A stretch of DNA of 64,000 nucleotides from Lachnospiraceae bacterium (GTDB lineage Bacteria; Bacillota; Clostridia; Lachnospirales; Lachnospiraceae), in assembly GCA_902363675.1 (NCBI GenBank), contig CABJAV010000015.1, positions 13,841 through 77,840 of the forward strand, written 5' to 3'. Shown in pieces: positions 30,136 through 39,955 of the stretch; the stretch's first letter is position 1; each line of letters opens with the position of its first letter. Below the pieces are notes generated by a model that ran no database searches, had not been told where the DNA came from, and worked only from the letters and a program-made list of their open reading frames with translations. Position numbers and translations under genes: made by a program.

Positions 30136-30765
30136 TTATTTCGTACCAAAAATACGGTCTCCAGCGTCTCCAAGTCCCGGAACGATATATTTCTTTTCAT
30201 TCAGATGCTCATCAAGTGCACCGATGAAAATGTCAACATCCGGATGTGCTTCTTTCAGTCTCTGTACGCCTTCCGGAGCAGCAATGATGCACATAAAGCG
30301 AATGCTCTTTACCCCTTTGTCCTTTAACATCTGTAATGCTGCCACTGCAGATCCACCGGTTGCCAGCATTGGATCTACAACAAATACTTCACGGTTTGAA
30401 CAGTCAGCCGGAAGTTTGCAGTAATATTCTACCGGCTCTGCAGTCTCCGGATCACGGTAAAGTCCGATATGACCGACTTTTGCTGCCGGAATCATCTCAA
30501 GCATCCCTTCCACCATACCAAGACCTGCACGCAGGATTGGTACGACTGCCAGTTTCTTTCCCTTCAATTCTTTTACGGTTGTCTTACAGATTGGTGTCTC
30601 AATCTCTACATCTGTAAGTTCAAGGTCTCTGGTCGCTTCATAGCACTCTAACATTGCCACTTCACTTACCAGTGTACGGAACTCTTTGGAACCGGTTTCC
30701 TTTCTTCTCATAATTCCAATCTTATGCTGGATCAGCGGATGATCCATAACTACTACTTTTGCCAT
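30136..30765 (-). CDS. upp: Uracil phosphoribosyltransferase
   Basis: 209 residues, the family's normal length. PRPP-binding [28 protein letters not shown] and uracil-binding [11 protein letters not shown] at the C-terminus. Makes UMP from uracil and PRPP. Its start lies within the end of the preceding gene. Confidence 0.97.
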   Translation of the reverse strand: MAKVVVMDHPLIQHKIGIMRRKETGSKEFRTLVSEVAMLECYEATRDLELTDVEIETPICKTTVKELKGKKLAVVPILRAGLGMVEGMLEMIPAAKVGHIGLYRDPETAEPVEYYCKLPADCSNREVFVVDPMLATGGSAVAALQMLKDKGVKSIRFMCIIAAPEGVQRLKEAHPDVDIFIGALDEHLNEKKYIVPGLGDAGDRIFGTK

Positions 30766-31231
30766 GCTCGTATTCTCCTTCGTTTTCGTTTAATTTTTTT
30801 ACGAGTTTTTTGATTGATTTGCGCAATGTCTCATAGCATAATCCATATGCCGGTAACGCCCCTCCATACGGATCTAATATTTCCAGTTCATCGCCCACAT
30901 AAGATGTAAGCACGTGAATATTTTCCGGAATCGCATTCTCGAACTGTTCAAGAATCCGTTCTCTCTGCACCTCTTCCATTGGCAGGACCAGCGCATCTTC
31001 CGTCAGATCTTCCTCTGTCAACTGCTGCGAAACAAAACCCTCCATATTGATTCCATTACTGATCAAAACAGCCTCCGCCTTCTGGTTCATCGGTTCTGGA
31101 AACTGTACAACAAGTCCGCGGGACACAACCTCTACCGGATGTTTCAGTGAAAAATCCCCAAATATTCCTGCGGCCATCGCTTCGCGGCACGTTCCTGTCT
31201 GCGAAACGAAAATAATTTTGTTATATTCCAT
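30722..31231 (-). CDS. Low-molecular-weight tyrosine phosphatase-like protein lacking the catalytic Cys
   Basis: 169 residues; N-terminus [15 protein letters not shown] aligns with the phosphatase P-loop VCxGNTCRSPMA, but the nucleophile Cys is Ser. The later acid region contains [19 protein letters not shown], matching the DPx...Y segment of the family. It may be a phosphate/phosphotyrosine-binding pseudo-enzyme. Sits between tsaC and upp, overlapping upp by 44 bases. Confidence 0.75.
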   Translation of the reverse strand: MEYNKIIFVSQTGTCREAMAAGIFGDFSLKHPVEVVSRGLVVQFPEPMNQKAEAVLISNGINMEGFVSQQLTEEDLTEDALVLPMEEVQRERILEQFENAIPENIHVLTSYVGDELEILDPYGGALPAYGLCYETLRKSIKKLVKKLNENEGEYEHGKSSSYGSSADPA

Positions 31232-31249
31232 ACTCTGCCCTCTCTTATT

Positions 31250-32320
31250 CTATACATGTATTACGGTATGTCCGGCCGCTTTAAGTAACCTGTTCATAAT
31301 CGCCTGTCCAATTCTCGGTGTCTGGAAACATTCTGAATAAATTTCCCCCACATTTAATTCATCACATTCCCTGAGAATTTTATATAAATGCTGCGCAATG
31401 GCATCCTCGTCTGCACGTTTTCCAATACAGAGGATCACATCCGCATCATACTGTTCTTTTGTCTCTTCGGTTGCAATGACGGCTACTTTCTTGCCTTCTG
31501 CCTGACGTGCTGCTGTCAGCTCATTAATCTTTGCAACGACTGCATCCTGCGCACCGTCCACAATTACCATGTCAGCCTTCGGCGCATAATGCTTATACTT
31601 CATCCCCGGTGCTTTCGGCTTTCTTGTATCATCTGCCGCAATAATGCCCGGATCAATGACAACTTCCTCTCCCAACACTTCGGACAGCATCTCCGGGGTA
31701 ATATATCCCGGACGAAGCACCATCGGTTTGTCCTCGGTCAGGTCAATGATCGTAGATTCAATTCCAATGCCTACCGGACCTCCATCGAGGATCATTGCAA
31801 TCCTTCCGGAAAGATCTTCTGCTACATGCTGCGCCTCTGTTGGGCTTGGACGTCCGGATGTATTGGCGCTTGGTGCTGCGATCAGGCATCCGCTTTTACG
31901 GATGAGATCGAGCGCTACCGGATGATTCGGCATACGCACTGCCACCGTGTCCATTCCTCCGGTTGTGGCTGACGGCACGGCATCACTCTTCCATACGATC
32001 ATCGTCAGTGGTCCCGGCCAGAATGCATCTGCCAGCTTTTTGGCCTGTTCCGGAATCGTTTTTGCAACGCGTTCCATATCCGAAAATTCTGCAATGTGCA
32101 CAATCAGCGGATTGTCCGAAGGACGTCCTTTCGCTGCGTAAATCTTCTTCGCTGCTTCCGGATGCAACGCATCTCCACCAAGTCCATAAACGGTCTCGGT
32201 CGGAAACGCAACAAGCTCTCCCTCCGCAATCAGTTGTCCTGCCTGTTCCATTATATGTTCGTCAATCTGTCTGGGATCAACTTTCTCTATTATTGTCTCC
32301 ATAACTCCCACACTTTTCAT
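31250..32320 (-). CDS. tsaC: L-threonylcarbamoyladenylate synthase (Sua5/YwlC type)
   Basis: N-terminal YrdC domain (AFPTETVYGLGGDA, KGRPSDNPLIVHI, SANTSGRPSPT) and C-terminal Sua5 domain (SPGMKYKHYAPKA-like APGMKYKHYAPKADM). First step of tRNA t6A37 formation from Thr, bicarbonate and ATP. The start is uncertain: 32320 or 32302 fit the family, 32392 looks too long. Confidence 0.93.
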   Translation of the reverse strand: MKSVGVMETIIEKVDPRQIDEHIMEQAGQLIAEGELVAFPTETVYGLGGDALHPEAAKKIYAAKGRPSDNPLIVHIAEFSDMERVAKTIPEQAKKLADAFWPGPLTMIVWKSDAVPSATTGGMDTVAVRMPNHPVALDLIRKSGCLIAAPSANTSGRPSPTEAQHVAEDLSGRIAMILDGGPVGIGIESTIIDLTEDKPMVLRPGYITPEMLSEVLGEEVVIDPGIIAADDTRKPKAPGMKYKHYAPKADMVIVDGAQDAVVAKINELTAARQAEGKKVAVIATEETKEQYDADVILCIGKRADEDAIAQHLYKILRECDELNVGEIYSECFQTPRIGQAIMNRLLKAAGHTVIHV

Positions 32321-32441
32321 TTCTGTCAAAGACTTATTTTTACCATTCAATCTATTATATGATACACAAAGCATCATTGTCAAATTGAACAAAAAAAAGC
32401 GCGTTTTGCAAGATATGTCGTAAAAACACGACGAAAAAAGT

Positions 32442-32470
32442 TTGAATCATAAGACCTTAATATCTATAAT
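32442..32470 (+). promoter_or_regulatory. Sigma-A promoter of the MerR gene
   Basis: TTGAAT (32442-32447), 17-nt spacer, TATAAT (32465-32470), 33 bases before GTG 32503. Confidence 0.75.
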
Positions 32471-32502
32471 ATACTTATAATTTCAGAAAAGGAGGATATG
32501 TC

Positions 32503-33154
32503 GTGGAAAAAGTACGTTACATGATTTCCGATGCCGCCGCCATGGCCGGTGTGGAGACACATGTGTTACGTTACTGGGAAGAGGAACTCGATCTGACCAT
32601 CCCGCGAAATGAGATGGGCCATCGATATTATACACGCGAAAATATACTGGAATTTCAAAAGATCAAAGAATTGAAAGAACAAGGCTATCAGCTGAAAGCC
32701 ATCCGGATGATCATACATAGTCAGGATGTGGAAAAAGCGCAGGCGCTCTATCGCCCGGATGCAGGCACTTCCGACGGTCATTCTGCGAATGATCTGTTAA
32801 ATATGCCGTCCGGCTGCCAGTCCAGACATACCTTTGTGTCAAGCCACAAAGATACGGAAAACGGACTGTCCGCCGAGGAACGCATGGCGCAATTCCGCGA
32901 ACTGATGAGTGACATTGTCGGCCGCGCCATTGCGCAGAACAACGAAGAACTAAGTCTGAGTATCAGTCAGGAGGTGCGAGAGACCGTCTTGAAAGAAATG
33001 AATTATCTTTTCCGGGAACAGGAAGAGTCCCAGGAGGAGCGCTACAGAAAACTCGATGCCGCAATCCGCAGCAAACTCCGCAAAAAACACTCGCTTTTTT
33101 CCCGGAAAGACAAGTCCAAAAAGGTTTCAAAAGTCAAAGGCGATGCCGTGCCTA

Positions 33155-33162
<8 letters not shown>
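32503..33162 (+). CDS. MerR-family transcriptional regulator
   Basis: 219 residues from GTG 32503 (GGAGG seven bases upstream). N-terminal winged helix MISDAAAMAGVETHVLRYWE and HRYYTRENILEFQKIKELKEQG, then a coiled coil and a long basic tail (RKKHSLFSRKDKSKKVSK). No metal-binding Cys set, so an effector cannot be guessed. Ends tail-to-tail over the GH13 remnant. Confidence 0.88.
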
Positions 33163-34312
<1,150 letters not shown>

Positions 34313-34315
34313 AGT

Positions 34316-35377
34316 CTACCTCCATTGCTCCCAATTCACAATTTTACCACTTCTGCCGAATCCCCGGAAAAATCCGGCATTCCTTCCCTGCCTTTTCCCT
34401 CTGCTTTTAGACACCATAAGCTGCTGCCGAAAATGAAAATCCTCCCATTCAAGCATCGTAAATGGCTGCTCCTCAGTGACAAGCACCTGGGTATTTTTCT
34501 TATGGTACTCCGGATAATGCCCGACATATCCGCAACTATGCAGTTCTTTTTCGACCTGTCTGCGTTTCTGCCGGATCTCCAGATTCTTCGTTTCTCCGTA
34601 ATCTCTTGGCGGATACGGACTTGATGCTTTCTGTACCAGCTCATATATATACTGATACAAAGCCTCCCTCTTCGGTGACAGCAACTGCCGGCTCAGATAC
34701 ACTTCCATTTTTTCCGTTGCGTTATTTGCGTACTGCTGCACCAGTGAAATAAATTCCGTATCGTTTACCTCTTTTGCCAGACGAAGTACTGTCTCCACGC
34801 CTTCCTCACGCAATGGAAAATGGTCTGCCATAAGATCATCCACCACCGGAGACCACCTCCGGAATGGGGGAAAATAAATCAATCCCTGCAACGCGATCTC
34901 CGTCTCATTGCAATATTCCGGTCCCATATAACGGTATTTGTCCGCCATCGTTCCGACCATATAAACCAGTTGCCGCCACTGTTCCTGTCCCTTTACCCAA
35001 AAATGCCCGATTTCATGGTACCGGTAACAGGCCACATGCATCACAAGTGTCTCGAACCATAAGGTGACGACATTGTCATATCCCTGATGTACGATCAGCC
35101 CATATCTTCCATCCTCCTGCGGGACAAGCAGCTCCACCTCCGTCACTTCCTGTTCCGGCTGGTAATCACCGCGCCGCGACGCATTCTCCAGCGTAAGATA
35201 ACACTCCACCGCATCATTCATAATATAGGGAATAATATATTCTTTTCTACCATCCTTTTCCTGTATACAAAGCTCAAAAGAGCCATAATCCAATAACTCA
35301 CCGATCATGTAAAACGGTTTTGGCATGTCCTCCTGCAACCCCGGAAGAATGGATTTTAATTCATTATAATCTTTCAT
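34316..35377 (-). CDS. Conserved hypothetical protein (possibly DUF3878 type)
   Basis: 353 residues, soluble, rich in aromatic and acidic residues. Contains CYRYHEIGHFWVKG, whose HEIGH resembles a zinc HExxH motif but lacks an obvious third ligand pattern, and a basic C-terminus (KSRGKRQGRNAGFFRGFGRSG). Three bases upstream of the kinase-like gene, so co-transcribed. Function unknown. Confidence 0.6.
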   Translation of the reverse strand: MKDYNELKSILPGLQEDMPKPFYMIGELLDYGSFELCIQEKDGRKEYIIPYIMNDAVECYLTLENASRRGDYQPEQEVTEVELLVPQEDGRYGLIVHQGYDNVVTLWFETLVMHVACYRYHEIGHFWVKGQEQWRQLVYMVGTMADKYRYMGPEYCNETEIALQGLIYFPPFRRWSPVVDDLMADHFPLREEGVETVLRLAKEVNDTEFISLVQQYANNATEKMEVYLSRQLLSPKREALYQYIYELVQKASSPYPPRDYGETKNLEIRQKRRQVEKELHSCGYVGHYPEYHKKNTQVLVTEEQPFTMLEWEDFHFRQQLMVSKSRGKRQGRNAGFFRGFGRSGKIVNWEQWR

Positions 35378-35557
35378 GTTTTATTCAAGTTCTTTCCGTT
35401 CTTTCTTCGATTTCATACTGTCTCTGCCACTTACATTATACGCAAAAAGCTGTAAAATTCAATGCGGATTTTACAGCCTTTTTATAACACTTCTCTTGCC
35501 TGTCCGCAGAAAACGCGGTACAATGCAAATCAAATACTACATGCACAAGGAGAACTT

Positions 35558-36352
35558 ATGAAAAAAATCGCTTTTTTTGATATTGACGGTACACTTACCT
35601 CAGAAATAGATGGGTCCATTCCGGTCAGCGCAATCGAAGCTATACGCGCCGCCCGCGCAAACGGGAATTTAATGTTCATCAATACAGGAAGATGCTTTCA
35701 AAATGTGGAAGAACGTTTCCGTTCCATCGGATTTGACGGACTCGTGTGCGGATGCGGCACCAATATTTACTGTGAGGACAGGGAAATTCTACATGTGTCT
35801 CAGACACATGATGTCACTATGGAACTCCTAAAAGCTGCCCAGGACGCAGACTTAGATATTCTTTTTGAATCCTACAAGGAAGTTACCTTTGACCGCAGCC
35901 GTCCTTTACATGACTCGGAAGCAATAAAGTTATACCGACAGTTTGCAAGCTTTGATTATCATATGCCGGACCCGAACACAACCCCGGATTTTGCATGTGA
36001 TAAATTTGTTACCTGGTTCCAAAAGCCCGCACAGCTTGCTGAGTTTCGTCAGGTAAGTGATCAATATTTTACCTGTATTGACCGTGGCGGAAATTTCCGT
36101 GAATATGTTCCGCATGGATATAGCAAAGCGACCGGTATCCAGTATGTTCTGGATCATTATGGTCTTCGCAAGGAAGACGCCTATGTCTTTGGTGACAGCA
36201 ACAATGATCTGCCTATGCTCACATATATTCCAAACAGCGTGGCCATGGGAAATGCAAGTCCAGCATCGCTCTTTGACGAGGTATCCTATGTGACAAAGAA
36301 AGCCAGCGAAGATGGCATTTCTGTGGCATTGGAACACTTTGGATTCATTTAA
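35558..36352 (+). CDS. HAD-IIB (Cof-type) phosphatase
   Basis: 264 residues from ATG 35558 (AAGGAG upstream). Motif I FFDIDGTLTSE with the nucleophile Asp, motif II INTGR, motif IV GDSNNDLPML. Cof-type HAD enzymes dephosphorylate sugar phosphates or flavin/pyridoxal phosphates. Single-gene unit followed by a terminator. Confidence 0.9.
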   Translation: MKKIAFFDIDGTLTSEIDGSIPVSAIEAIRAARANGNLMFINTGRCFQNVEERFRSIGFDGLVCGCGTNIYCEDREILHVSQTHDVTMELLKAAQDADLDILFESYKEVTFDRSRPLHDSEAIKLYRQFASFDYHMPDPNTTPDFACDKFVTWFQKPAQLAEFRQVSDQYFTCIDRGGNFREYVPHGYSKATGIQYVLDHYGLRKEDAYVFGDSNNDLPMLTYIPNSVAMGNASPASLFDEVSYVTKKASEDGISVALEHFGFI

Positions 36353-36384
36353 ACCGCTTTAAAACAATTTCTTACTATAACAAA

Positions 36385-36424
36385 AAGAAGCCGCTACATG
36401 AATTACTTCATGTAACAGCTTCTT
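36385..36424. terminator. Bidirectional terminator
   Basis: AAGAAGC...TACATGAA-TTAC-TTCATGTA...GCTTCTT, a long stem with two small bulges, followed by TTTTG. Shared by the HAD gene and the ferredoxin gene. Confidence 0.85.
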
Positions 36425-36449
36425 TTGTTTTACCTGTATGTAGCTGTGA

Positions 36450-36620
36450 TTAGCCCTGAGCAATAGCTCCAGTAGGGCAAACACCTGCACATGTACCACA
36501 ATCTACACAAGCAGATCCGTCGATCTCGTACTGAGAAGCACCTGCAGAGATTGCTCCTACAGGACACTCACCTGCACATGTACCACAGCTAACGCATGAA
36601 TCAGAAATTACGTATGCCAT
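36450..36620 (-). CDS. 2[4Fe-4S] ferredoxin
   Basis: 56 residues, start ATG 36620 with AAGGAGG upstream. Two CxxCxxCxxxCP motifs (CVSCGTCAGECP and CVDCGTCAGVCP) define a clostridial-type ferredoxin carrying two [4Fe-4S] clusters, a low-potential electron carrier for e.g. pyruvate:ferredoxin oxidoreductase and hydrogenase. Monocistronic. Confidence 0.97.
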   Translation of the reverse strand: MAYVISDSCVSCGTCAGECPVGAISAGASQYEIDGSACVDCGTCAGVCPTGAIAQG

Positions 36621-36636
36621 AATAGAATCCTCCTTA

Positions 36637-36652
36637 AATAATGATCATTATT
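36637..36652 (-). promoter_or_regulatory. Perfect 16-bp palindrome upstream of the ferredoxin gene
   Basis: AATAATGATCATTATT, just upstream of the ribosome site. It resembles half of a Fur-type box; an iron- or redox-responsive operator is plausible. Confidence 0.5.
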
Positions 36653-36712
36653 CGCCTCATTGGCTTAAGGATATTCTAGTACAAACCCCAAAGAAGTTCA
36701 AGAGTTCCGACA

Positions 36713-36741
36713 AATGTATTTAATTTGATGCATGCGCACAT
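36713..36741. repeat. 28-bp direct repeat, copy 1
   Basis: AAATGTATTTAATTTGATGC followed by A(T/C)GCGCA, repeated at 39119-39147. Each copy lies within a few bases of a stop codon on the minus strand, and the pair brackets the PqqD-OPT operon. Confidence 0.7.
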
Positions 36742-36745
36742 ATTC

Positions 36746-37099
36746 CTAATTCCAGGTAATAAAATGATAACTGTCAAGTACCTGAAAGAATTTTGCCAGT
36801 CTTTCGTACAATGGATTGGCTTTCTCTCCGAACTGCTCCTCCACTTCTTTGCCAATGGCGATGATGTCTTTCTCACCATCCATGATTGGCCAGACAAAAC
36901 TTCCCATTTCGTCAAGGTGAATGTGCGTAACCTTTGGCTTGTGAAAAAATTTCTGTGCCAGCCGATTGAAAAAGCCGGTATTTTCGATATCCAGTGTAAC
37001 GATTCCTTTTTCGTCCTTCGCCCATGCAATGGCTTCATGACGCTTTGGTTTTCTTTCCAGATAATTTTCCTGTTGATCTTTGTTTGTTTTTTTCTTCAT
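36746..37099 (-). CDS. PqqD-like protein
   Basis: 117 residues: charged N-terminus, then GIVTLDIENTGFFNRLAQKFF, THIHLDEMGSFVWPIMDGEK and a helical end (IGKEVEEQFGEKANPLYERL), the winged-helix fold that binds RiPP leaders. Directly follows the OPT transporter with two bases between them. No precursor peptide was found nearby. Confidence 0.7.
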   Translation of the reverse strand: MKKKTNKDQQENYLERKPKRHEAIAWAKDEKGIVTLDIENTGFFNRLAQKFFHKPKVTHIHLDEMGSFVWPIMDGEKDIIAIGKEVEEQFGEKANPLYERLAKFFQVLDSYHFITWN

Positions 37100-37101
37100 C
37101 T

Positions 37102-39015
37102 CTATTTACTTTCTTTTTTCTTCTTCCAAAAAGAAAATTTCAGTACCAAAAGAATAATCAGTGCAAATACAACCAGACTTCCGATTGTAGCTACCGGCTC
37201 AGAAAGGTTGAGCTTTCCGGACAAGTCGATAACCTCGTCAATCTTAAATACAGCAAATACGGCAAGAAGGATACCAATGATACCTTCACCTGCGATCATA
37301 CCTGAGCAGTATAGCATACCATCGCTGATTATACGCTCCTTGTCTTTCTTCTCCTTCTTAGACTTCTCAAAGGCAAGACGGATAAGTCCACCAACCATGA
37401 TGCATGCGTTCAGCTGTACTGGAAGGTATACACCAATTGCGAATGGAAGTACCGGAATTCCAACAACTTCTACTGCAATAGCAAGGAATACACCGATGAA
37501 TACCAATGCCCATGGAAGGTTGTTGTTCATAACACCCTCGATGATCATCTTCATCAGCATTGCCTGTGGAGCACCAAGCTGCTCGGTACCGAATCCCCAT
37601 GCAGAATCTAACAGATACAGTACACCACTGATTGCAAGACCTGCTGCGATAACACCGATGATCTCACCGATCTGCTGCTTCTTTGGTGTTGCACCAAGCA
37701 GATAACCGGTCTTCAAATCCTGTGACGTATCACCAGCAATAGCTGCTACAATACAGATGATAGAACCGATAGCGATCGCTCCCTGCATTCCGTGGATACC
37801 GGAATCACCAGTTGCCTTCAGAATAATTGTTGCAATCAAAAGTGTTGCAATTGCCATACCGGAAACCGGGTTATTGGAACTTCCTACTAAACCAACCATT
37901 CTTGAAGAAACAGTTGCGAAGAAAAATCCGAAAATAACTACGATCACTGCACCCAGTAATGAAACTGGAATCTGTGGAAGTAACCATACAAGGATGGTCA
38001 GAATTGCAATTGCTGCAAGGATGATTTTCATGTTCAGATCCTGATTGGTACGAACATTTCCACCCTCTTTTGTTCCATTCATGCTCTTTAATGCATCACG
38101 GAAAGTACGTACAATAAGTGGCAATGACTTGATCAGACTGATGATACCTCCAGCTGCGAGTGCACCCGCACCGATATAACGAATATAACTTCCCCAGATA
38201 GCGCTTGCTCCACCGCTTGCAAACATCTCGCCAATTGGAGCTGTACCAGGATAAAGTGTAAGATCCGATCCAAATAATACGATTGCCGGAATCAATACTA
38301 ACCAGCTGATGATACCACCGGCGAACATATAAGAAGAAATTCTAGGTCCACAAATGTAACCGACACTCATTACAGCCGGATAAATCTGTGTTCCGATTTC
38401 ACCTGCATATCCCTTTACGCGGATATTAATTTCACTTGGAACAAGTTTCAAACCATCGATGATGAATTTGAATGCTCCTGCGATACCCAGTCCTGCGAAT
38501 ACAGTTGAAGCATTTGCTCCTCCCTCTTCACCTGCTAAAAGTACCTCTGCACATGCAGTTCCTTCCGGATATGGAAGCACTCCATGCTCTCTTACGATCA
38601 GCGCATTACGAAGTGGCACCATGAAAAACACACCGAGAAGACCACCGATTAATGCAATAACCGTAATCTCAAGAATACTAGGCTTGTCCATTTTGCCTTC
38701 TGCTGCCCATAAGAACAAAGCAGGAAGTGTAAAGATTGCACCTGCTGCCAGAGATTCACCAGCGGAACCGATGGTCTGTACCAGGTTGCTCTCCAAAATG
38801 GAGTTCTTTTTCATAATCACTCGAATGACACCCATAGAAATAACGGCTGCCGGAATAGATGCGGATACCGTCATACCAACGCGCAATCCCAGATACGCGT
38901 TTGCTGCACCGAATACAACTGCCAGAAGGACTCCCATAATAATGGATGTTACTGTAAGTTCAGGGGTAACTTTTTCTGGCGCAATATACGGCTTAAACTC
39001 TTGTTTTTCGTTCAA
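37102..39015 (-). CDS. OPT-family oligopeptide transporter
   Basis: 637 residues with about 14 membrane helices. GAANAYLGLRVGMTVSASIP, AGEEGG and GDTSQDLKTGYLLGATPKKQQ are OPT family signatures. Imports small peptides or peptide-derived metal chelates with proton symport. Confidence 0.92.
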   Translation of the reverse strand: MNEKQEFKPYIAPEKVTPELTVTSIIMGVLLAVVFGAANAYLGLRVGMTVSASIPAAVISMGVIRVIMKKNSILESNLVQTIGSAGESLAAGAIFTLPALFLWAAEGKMDKPSILEITVIALIGGLLGVFFMVPLRNALIVREHGVLPYPEGTACAEVLLAGEEGGANASTVFAGLGIAGAFKFIIDGLKLVPSEINIRVKGYAGEIGTQIYPAVMSVGYICGPRISSYMFAGGIISWLVLIPAIVLFGSDLTLYPGTAPIGEMFASGGASAIWGSYIRYIGAGALAAGGIISLIKSLPLIVRTFRDALKSMNGTKEGGNVRTNQDLNMKIILAAIAILTILVWLLPQIPVSLLGAVIVVIFGFFFATVSSRMVGLVGSSNNPVSGMAIATLLIATIILKATGDSGIHGMQGAIAIGSIICIVAAIAGDTSQDLKTGYLLGATPKKQQIGEIIGVIAAGLAISGVLYLLDSAWGFGTEQLGAPQAMLMKMIIEGVMNNNLPWALVFIGVFLAIAVEVVGIPVLPFAIGVYLPVQLNACIMVGGLIRLAFEKSKKEKKDKERIISDGMLYCSGMIAGEGIIGILLAVFAVFKIDEVIDLSGKLNLSEPVATIGSLVVFALIILLVLKFSFWKKKKESK

Positions 39016-39118
39016 TGTTATTCTCCTTTCCCCTTAATAGTAAAGTATCTTCAATATTATATCTTATTTTCTCATTATTGGCAACTATTTATGCTTTCCG
39101 CCAGTTCCACATCAGCCA

Positions 39119-39147
39119 AATGTATTTAATTTGATGCACGCGCATGT
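39119..39147. repeat. 28-bp direct repeat, copy 2
   Basis: Partner of 36713-36741 with one substitution in the core. Confidence 0.7.
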
Positions 39148-39151
39148 GTTC

Positions 39152-39921
39152 TTAAGCATTCTGCTTTTTCTTAAGAGAATCGTAAGTTTTTGCACAGATA
39201 ATGAATGAAAGGGCTGTCAAGCCCAGCACGATCAGGGTTCCGGCAACAAGCCGGTTCACAAAAAATTCCATGCACTCCAGACGATGCAACATGTCGCTAT
39301 ACACATAGGTCAGATAAATATTGGCAACTACCGGATACGTTCCCATATGAACCATCGGTGCCGCGCATCTGGTTCTCCGCACAAAATCCACCACCAGAAT
39401 AACCAAATTGATCACGAACACAACAATCAGCCGTCCCTCCAGATACCATCCGACCGAAGATGGCTGCATATGAAAAGGCATCTGCCCTCGGCTGACCATT
39501 ATGGTGTTGATAAACATTCCGGCAATCATATAGATACCGGTTACAATACTGATCGTGATGATCCATTTTCTAAAACGATCGAATTCCACAACTTTCGTTC
39601 GATGATCCATGATACATTTTGCTGCCAATAGTATCAGTACAACGGCAAGTTCCACATAAGTCATGCTGTCTATTGCATTTCCTCGAAAAGCAAGGCCACC
39701 TTTAAAAAGCAGATAACACAGTATCACAATCGCGACTCCATTCTCGACAAGCTTGCGCATTTTTTCCTTGCCCTGCATCTTGGCAACACGCACAACTTCT
39801 GTGATTGCAGTATCCTGATCACTGTCTTTTGTTCCCGTGATAATATCCTGAATCCGCAGCTCAAGCATCTGTGCCACTGGCTCGATCACACCAATATCCG
39901 GAAACGTCTCACCCGTCTCCC
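39152..39921 (-). pseudogene. XRE-type HTH membrane protein, 3' part (split by the mobile element)
   Basis: Reading upstream of the GTG at 39889 gives RETGETFPDIGVIEPVAQML, the second half of a Cro/CI helix-turn-helix, open to a stop at 39926. Downstream is a linker and about six membrane helices (245 residues). The first half of the HTH (ending AISRWE) lies at 55782-55899, across the inserted element, in the matching frame. The gene originally encoded about 295 residues. The fragment might still be made from GTG 39889 but lacks a DNA-binding domain. Confidence 0.85.
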
Positions 39922-39955
39922 TTAATTAAAGATATTGTTGGGTAAAAAAGAAAGG

